Below, piece by piece: positions 15,531 through 19,101 of a stretch of DNA of 19,101 bases. The stretch's first letter is position 1. Each line of letters opens with the position of its first letter. The DNA is taken from the NCBI GenBank assembly GCA_021827245.1, contig JAKAWN010000083.1, forward strand, positions 1 through 19,101, written 5' to 3'. Below the pieces are notes generated by a model. It made no database searches and had not been told where the DNA came from. It worked only from the letters and a program-made list of their open reading frames with translations. This stretch comes from Acidobacteriota bacterium (lineage in GTDB: Bacteria > Acidobacteriota > Terriglobia > UBA7540). The translations under genes were made by a program, and so were the position numbers.

Positions 15531-15623
15531 ATGGTCACAATTTCAAGCTCCTTGGATGCGTTTTTCAGAGTGCTCGTCGTCCTTATAACTGCGGAAAAGA
15601 TTTATGCAGGGCTTGAAGGGGAA
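15531..15623 (+). pseudogene. C-terminal remnant of a fifth TauE/SafE copy
   Basis: Between intact copies 3 and 4, this stretch translates (frame starting at 15531) into SSSLDAFFRVLVVLITAEKI followed by YAGLEG. It matches, at corresponding positions, the last helix of the intact copies, for example KPLRVFFSVIVLIMAIEMIYKGL in copy 2: L, FF, V, V, E, IY and GL are kept. The rest of a permease gene is absent upstream, since copy 3 ends only 22 bp earlier. It therefore looks like the leftover tail of a copy removed or truncated by recombination. No ribosome site precedes it. Confidence 0.65.
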
Positions 15624-15805
15624 ATTCAACACCCGCGGCAAGGCTCGATCGCGGCATCTGACCAAGCTGTCTTGTTTGAGGATTTGTCTTGCTAAGGTAG
15701 TCCTTCGGCACGGTATAGCTAAGAGGGCCTTTCTCTTCGGGCCAGGAGGTACCCGGCCAGGACGGGAGGAGTGCGGGCTCCGTCCAAGGCCTGCGCGGTC
15801 TAAAT
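15624..15805 (+). other. Non-coding stretch before TauE copy 4
   Basis: Together with the TauE remnant this makes a 297 bp gap between intact permease copies. A bulged stem pairs GACGGGAG (15761-15768) with CTCCGTC (15778-15784) and would include the GGGAGGAG purine run. The TauE copy 4 ATG at 15806 otherwise lacks a near ribosome site. No promoter consensus, repeat or further gene fragment is convincing. Confidence 0.4.
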
Positions 15806-16642
15806 ATGAGTGTATCAGCGTTCAGCCTTTATTTACTCATCGGGGCGTCCCTGGCAGGATTAATCGGTTCGCTAACCGGCCTTGGAGGGGGAGTCCTTCT
15901 GGTCCCCATGCTTGTGCTGATTTTCCACGTCAGCTTGCGCTACGCCGTGGGTGCTTCGCTGATTTCGGTGATCGCCACCTCATCCGGCGCAGCGGCCGCT
16001 TATCTCACCGAAGGCTATACGAACCTCCGAATCGGCATGTTCCTACAGGTTGCGGCCACTGCCGGGGCCATCGGAGGAGCTATCCTCGCTGCATATCTCC
16101 ATGCGACGACGATCTCCATAATCTTTGGCTTGGTCTTGATCTATTCCTCTTACATGTCATTCCGGCGGAAAGAAGAACTGGAAGGCATCGGGCCATCCGA
16201 CCGGCTTGCGACCCGTTTGCAGTTGGAAGGGAGCTACCCGGACCCTCCCGGGTGGAAACCTTACCGGGTATACAATGTGATGGGTGGTTTTTCGCTGATG
16301 CTGGCCGCGGGAACGCTCTCCGGGCTGCTTGGTATCGGTTCCGGCGCGGTAAAGGTGCTGGCAATGGACCAACTTATGCGGTTGCCGTATAAGGTATCGA
16401 CGACAACCAGCAATTTCATGATCGGAATCACGGCGGCGGCAAGTGCGGGGGTTTACCTCCTGCAAGGCTTTATCGACCCGGGATTGACGATGCCGGTAAT
16501 GCTGGGAGTTCTTTTCGGTGCCTTCACTGGCGCGAAGCTTTTAATGAGAGTACCTACAAAACCGCTGAGGGTGTTCTTTAGCATTATTATTCTTATTATG
16601 GCGATTGAGATGATTTATAGTGGCCTCACAGGGAGACTCTAA
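15806..16642 (+). CDS. TauE/SafE family permease, copy 4
   Basis: This is the fourth intact TauE/SafE paralogue, 278 residues, closer to copies 1 and 2 than to copy 3. It keeps GSLTGLGGG, the loop FRRKEELEGIGPSDRLATR, SGLLGIGSGAVK and the tail KPLRVFFSIIILIMAIEMIY. In the second glycine motif, GAGAVN of copies 1 and 2 becomes GSGAVK. The ATG at 15806 is chosen by alignment of its N-terminus with copies 1 and 2. No good Shine-Dalgarno sequence is next to it, though GGGAGGAG lies in a possible hairpin about 35 nt upstream, so translation may be regulated or weak. A long out-of-phase frame from 15604 to 16392 is a shadow. The second kinase-like gene follows after 110 bp. Confidence 0.89.
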   Translation: MSVSAFSLYLLIGASLAGLIGSLTGLGGGVLLVPMLVLIFHVSLRYAVGASLISVIATSSGAAAAYLTEGYTNLRIGMFLQVAATAGAIGGAILAAYLHATTISIIFGLVLIYSSYMSFRRKEELEGIGPSDRLATRLQLEGSYPDPPGWKPYRVYNVMGGFSLMLAAGTLSGLLGIGSGAVKVLAMDQLMRLPYKVSTTTSNFMIGITAAASAGVYLLQGFIDPGLTMPVMLGVLFGAFTGAKLLMRVPTKPLRVFFSIIILIMAIEMIYSGLTGRL

Positions 16643-16752
16643 ACATGGCAATGTTCTACGTCCCGGAAAATTGCCGCCAAGCGCTGAACTGCTAATTGTA
16701 TTCAGCGAGGTAAGCAGTCCAGGAAGCTGAAGAAGAGAGAGGGAAGCTGTCC

Positions 16753-17592
16753 ATGGCGATCATAACAATTTCGCGTGGTTCGATGAGCGGGGGAATGGCA
16801 TTTGCCGAATGCCTGGCGAAGACATTGGGCTATCCAACTCTGGCACGAGAGGTTCTAGTCCAGGCTGCCGGCAAACTGGGTGTCTCAGAGGAGAAACTGC
16901 GCGGGAAGATCGAAAAGAGCGCGCGCTTCTGGGAACGGCTGACTTCAGACCGCCGCATCTACCTGATGGCTTTGCAATCAGCGTTGGCCGACGCTTGTGT
17001 TGAGGGGAATCTTGTCTATCACGGTCACGCCGGCCACCTGCTGCTCAAAGACCTTCCCAATGTGCTGCGTGTCAGGCTGATCGCTCCCATGCCGAGCAGG
17101 ATTCGCGAGGTGATGAATCGCCAGGGACTCAATTACGGAGCTGCCGTGGATTATATCCGCCTAGTGGATCAGGAGCGAGTCCGATGGACCAAGTTTGTTT
17201 ACGGCCTCGACTGGCGCGACCCCAGGAACTACGACCTCGTCATTAATCTGGGAAACATTGCGATCGATACCGCCTGCGCGATGGTAGCGACTGTCGTGAA
17301 GTTGCCTGCATACGCTGCAACTGAAGAAGTAAAGAAGAAGCTGCGAGATTTCGCCCTTTCCTGCAGGGTAAGAGTCGCGCTGGCTGGAAATCCAAAGTGG
17401 AGATCGATAGAATTCGGCGTGCGTGCGGACGACGGAAAGGTGGAGGTCTTTGGCGAGGTCGCAACCGGGGGAGTGCTGATCAGGCAATCGGGGCCCGACA
17501 AGGATGAGATTATGACAATTGCCAAAGCAGTGGAAGGGGTAAAAACGGTCGTAGTGAACGTCCGTCGATTCCCGGAATTCGCTGAACCGTAA
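16753..17592 (+). CDS. Cytidylate kinase-like P-loop protein with BON-like C-terminus, copy 2
   Basis: This 279-residue protein is a clear paralogue of the gene at 13604. The two align without gaps over about the first 210 residues, with well over half identical. Shared signatures are ISRGSMSGG at residues 6-14, LQSALAD, YHG.AGH.LLKD, PNVLRVRLI, WTKFVYG.DWRDPRNYD and the EEVKKKL.DFAL helix. The C-terminal BON-like region is less conserved (EFGVRADDGKVEVFGEV, then AVEGVKTVVVNV). Neither protein has the Walker A lysine. GAGAGGGA lies 9-16 nt before the ATG. It closes the second TauE-kinase module, as copy 1 closes the first. Function is unknown, and catalysis of CMP phosphorylation is doubtful because the C-terminal half differs from a housekeeping Cmk. 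Confidence 0.8.
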   Translation: MAIITISRGSMSGGMAFAECLAKTLGYPTLAREVLVQAAGKLGVSEEKLRGKIEKSARFWERLTSDRRIYLMALQSALADACVEGNLVYHGHAGHLLLKDLPNVLRVRLIAPMPSRIREVMNRQGLNYGAAVDYIRLVDQERVRWTKFVYGLDWRDPRNYDLVINLGNIAIDTACAMVATVVKLPAYAATEEVKKKLRDFALSCRVRVALAGNPKWRSIEFGVRADDGKVEVFGEVATGGVLIRQSGPDKDEIMTIAKAVEGVKTVVVNVRRFPEFAEP

Positions 17593-17646
17593 CGGTGAGC
17601 GCCATGTCACGGAGCCACGACTCTAACCTCTTGGGCTGGGTATGTG

Positions 17647-18225
17647 ATGAGTGAGCTTTTTCCACTTTTCCTGAAGCTGGATGGACGGAGCGCTCTGGTG
17701 GTCGGCGCTGGCCCCATGGGAGCTCTACGCGTGAACCAGTTGCTCAAGGCTGGAGCCATGGTCACCGTTGTTTCGCCGAAGGCCGGAGCCGAGATCGAAG
17801 AAATGGCCAAAGCCGGCTCGATTGTTCTGATCAACCGCCCTTTTCAGCGGAATGATCTCAGCCGGCGCTACTCTATCGTCATTGGCGCTACCAACGACCC
17901 TGAGGCACAGCAAGCCGTCTTCGAAGAGGCTGAACGTCAAGGCATCCTTTGCAACGTCGTGGATAATCCCGGTTGTTCCAACTTCTATACACCGGCGGTT
18001 GTCGAGCGCGGTGACCTGAAGATCGCCATTAGCACCAGCGGTCGAAGTCCATCTCTGGCAGGAAAACTCCGCCAATACCTGGAAGAAGCAATTCCGGAAA
18101 ATGCCGCCGACCTCACACAGACCGTGGGACTCTTGCGTTCGAAGTTACGGTTGAAAATTCCAGGAGACCTGGCAGCACAGAAAAAGCTGGTCGGCGACTT
18201 CGTGGAGAAAGTGTTGAGGAAATGA
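17647..18225 (+). CDS. Precorrin-2 dehydrogenase / sirohydrochlorin ferrochelatase (CysG N-terminal/Met8 type)
   Basis: This 192-residue NAD-dependent enzyme oxidises precorrin-2 to sirohydrochlorin and may also insert iron to give sirohaem, the cofactor of DsrAB. The N-terminus carries the Rossmann motif VVGAGPMGALR, followed by the family signatures VVDNPGCSNFYTPAVVERGDL and AISTSGRSPSLAGKLR near residues 105-145. It corresponds to the stand-alone first domain of CysG. The ATG at 17647 gives the usual family N-terminus (SELFPLFLKLDGRSALVVG); a GTG directly in front at 17644 is the alternative. No strong ribosome site is seen. The stop overlaps the methyltransferase start as ATGA. Whether this one enzyme performs both reactions cannot be settled from sequence. 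Confidence 0.93.
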   Translation: MSELFPLFLKLDGRSALVVGAGPMGALRVNQLLKAGAMVTVVSPKAGAEIEEMAKAGSIVLINRPFQRNDLSRRYSIVIGATNDPEAQQAVFEEAERQGILCNVVDNPGCSNFYTPAVVERGDLKIAISTSGRSPSLAGKLRQYLEEAIPENAADLTQTVGLLRSKLRLKIPGDLAAQKKLVGDFVEKVLRK

Positions 18226-19019
18226 GACAACCAGCCAAGACCGCAGGCAAGGTTTTCATTGTTGGTGCCGGGCCTGGCGCAGATGACCTGATTACACTCC
18301 GAGGTCTCCGTGTTCTGCAGCGCGCGGAAGTGATTCTATATGATGCCCTGATCGGCACACAACTGTTGGATCAGGCCACTTCCTCTGCCGAACTCATCTA
18401 TGTGGGCAAGCGTTGCGGGCGTCATTCCATGAAGCAGGAAGACATTACGCGCCTCATCCTTGCCAGAGCACGACAAGGAAAAACTGTCGTCCGTCTTAAG
18501 GGCGGTGATCCGATGATTTTCGGGCGCGGCGGGGAGGAGGCGCTGGCGTGCGCGGAAGCGGGCGTGGCCTTTGAAATTGTCCCGGGAGTATCCGCCGCCT
18601 TAGGCGCGGCCAGTTTCGCAGGGATTCCTCTCACCCACCGCGGAGTATCGTCGTCGGTTGCTTTCGTCACAGCTCATGGCGCGGGCCGTGGCGAATCGCC
18701 TGACCTAAGTTGGATCGGGCTAGCCAAAGCTGTCGATACTCTCGTCATCTTCATGGGTTCAGCGTGGCTCGACCGCATTGCAAATGCTCTCATCGAGTCC
18801 GGCTTGCCCGGCACGCGAGCCGTGGCGGTTGTCAGCAATGCATCTTGTGAATCCCAGGTGACCGTCGTGGCGACCCTTGCCACCATTCGAGATGAGGTGG
18901 CACAGGCCGGCCTCTCAACTCCCATGCTGATCATTGTTGGGGAAGTAACCCGCCTGAGCGAGGCGCTCAACTGGTTCAAGCGGCAGCAGGAAATTGTTTG
19001 TACACCAATGCTGCCCTAG
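18222..19019 (+). CDS. cobA: Uroporphyrinogen-III C-methyltransferase (SUMT)
   Basis: This enzyme methylates uroporphyrinogen III twice, using S-adenosylmethionine, to give precorrin-2, the substrate of the preceding gene's product. The 265 residues show the family signatures in order: VGAGPGADDLITLRG near 14-28, VILYDALI, YVGKRCGRHSMKQ, VVRLKGGDPMIFGRGGEE (the SAM-binding region), VPGVSAALGAASFAGIPLTHR, and IIVGEVTRL at the C-terminus. The length equals that of stand-alone SUMT. It overlaps the dehydrogenase gene by 4 nt, so the two form a sirohaem unit. This arrangement beside a dsr locus fits the high sirohaem demand of dissimilatory sulfite reductase. The symbol sumT would be equally valid. 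The window ends 82 bp later. Confidence 0.95.
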   Translation: MRQPAKTAGKVFIVGAGPGADDLITLRGLRVLQRAEVILYDALIGTQLLDQATSSAELIYVGKRCGRHSMKQEDITRLILARARQGKTVVRLKGGDPMIFGRGGEEALACAEAGVAFEIVPGVSAALGAASFAGIPLTHRGVSSSVAFVTAHGAGRGESPDLSWIGLAKAVDTLVIFMGSAWLDRIANALIESGLPGTRAVAVVSNASCESQVTVVATLATIRDEVAQAGLSTPMLIIVGEVTRLSEALNWFKRQQEIVCTPMLP

Positions 19020-19101
19020 TGTGACAAATAGACAATTTGCCGGAAAGACAGCGAGATGTGCGCGTGCAGGCAAGAGTCTATGCGCCATAAATGCCAGATC
19101 G
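19020..19101. other. Unassigned 3' end of the window
   Basis: The 82 bases after the methyltransferase stop contain no open frame of note, no terminator hairpin and no clear promoter boxes. This is either an intergenic region or the approach to the next gene. Confidence 0.5.

Noticed and set aside
16645..16695. A 16-codon frame after TauE copy 4 with GGGAG upstream
   Set aside because: Too short and without any sign of conservation; it does not resemble the start of DUF1634, which sits at the same place in the first module.
19020..19060. Possible promoter at the 3' end (GTGACAAATAGACAATTT)
   Set aside because: There is a vague -35-like TAGACA but no matching -10 box at a suitable distance within what can be seen.
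1..19101. CRISPR array, tRNA, insertion sequence or phage genes
   Set aside because: No regularly spaced direct repeats, no tRNA cloverleaf noticed in the gaps, and no transposase, integrase or terminal inverted repeats. The only large repeats are the paralogous genes themselves.

Overview
All genes in this 19.1 kb window lie on the + strand, mostly with overlapping or near-touching stops and starts. It is part of a dissimilatory sulfur-metabolism locus of a bacterium with dsrMKJOP, a Hmc/Tmc-like redox complex, ATP sulfurylase, sulfite-exporter-type permeases and siroheme-forming enzymes. This set is typical of sulfate/sulfite reducers (Desulfobacterota, Nitrospirota, dsr-bearing Acidobacteriota and relatives). 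No phylogenetic marker is present, so the phylum is not assigned. dsrAB, dsrC, aprAB and qmoABC are not in the window, so reductive versus oxidative use of the pathway is likely but not proven to be reductive.

Layout. (1) 3-5088: dsrM (5' end cut off by the window edge), dsrK, dsrJ, dsrO and dsrP, which encode the complete transmembrane complex linking the quinone pool or periplasmic electron carriers to the cytoplasmic DsrC/DsrAB system. (2) 5076-10080: a second four-gene redox complex that overlaps dsrP. It consists of an HdrD/DsrK-like CCG protein, a NarI-like cytochrome b, a four-cluster ferredoxin with a C-terminal anchor, and an NrfD-type membrane protein fused to a six-haem cytochrome c domain. 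It resembles Hmc/Tmc complexes, but the separate cytochrome subunit has been replaced by a fusion. (3) 10105-11373: sat, the sulfate-activating enzyme. (4) 11443-17592: an amplified accessory island with four intact TauE/SafE-family permeases, the tail of a fifth, one DUF1634 membrane protein, and two paralogous 'cytidylate kinase-like' P-loop proteins with BON-like C-termini. The order TauE-TauE-(DUF1634)-kinase occurs twice, which points to duplication of a module. (5) 17647-19019: precorrin-2 dehydrogenase/ferrochelatase and uroporphyrinogen-III methyltransferase, which together make the sirohaem precursor or sirohaem needed by DsrAB.

Working model: Sat activates sulfate, DsrMKJOP and the Hmc-like complex move electrons across the membrane, the methyltransferase and dehydrogenase supply sirohaem, and the TauE proteins export sulfite or another sulfur oxyanion. 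The role of the kinase/BON proteins is unknown. The most unusual items are the NrfD-hexahaem fusion and the duplicated TauE/kinase-BON module. No tRNA, rRNA, CRISPR array, insertion sequence or convincing rho-independent terminator was seen.
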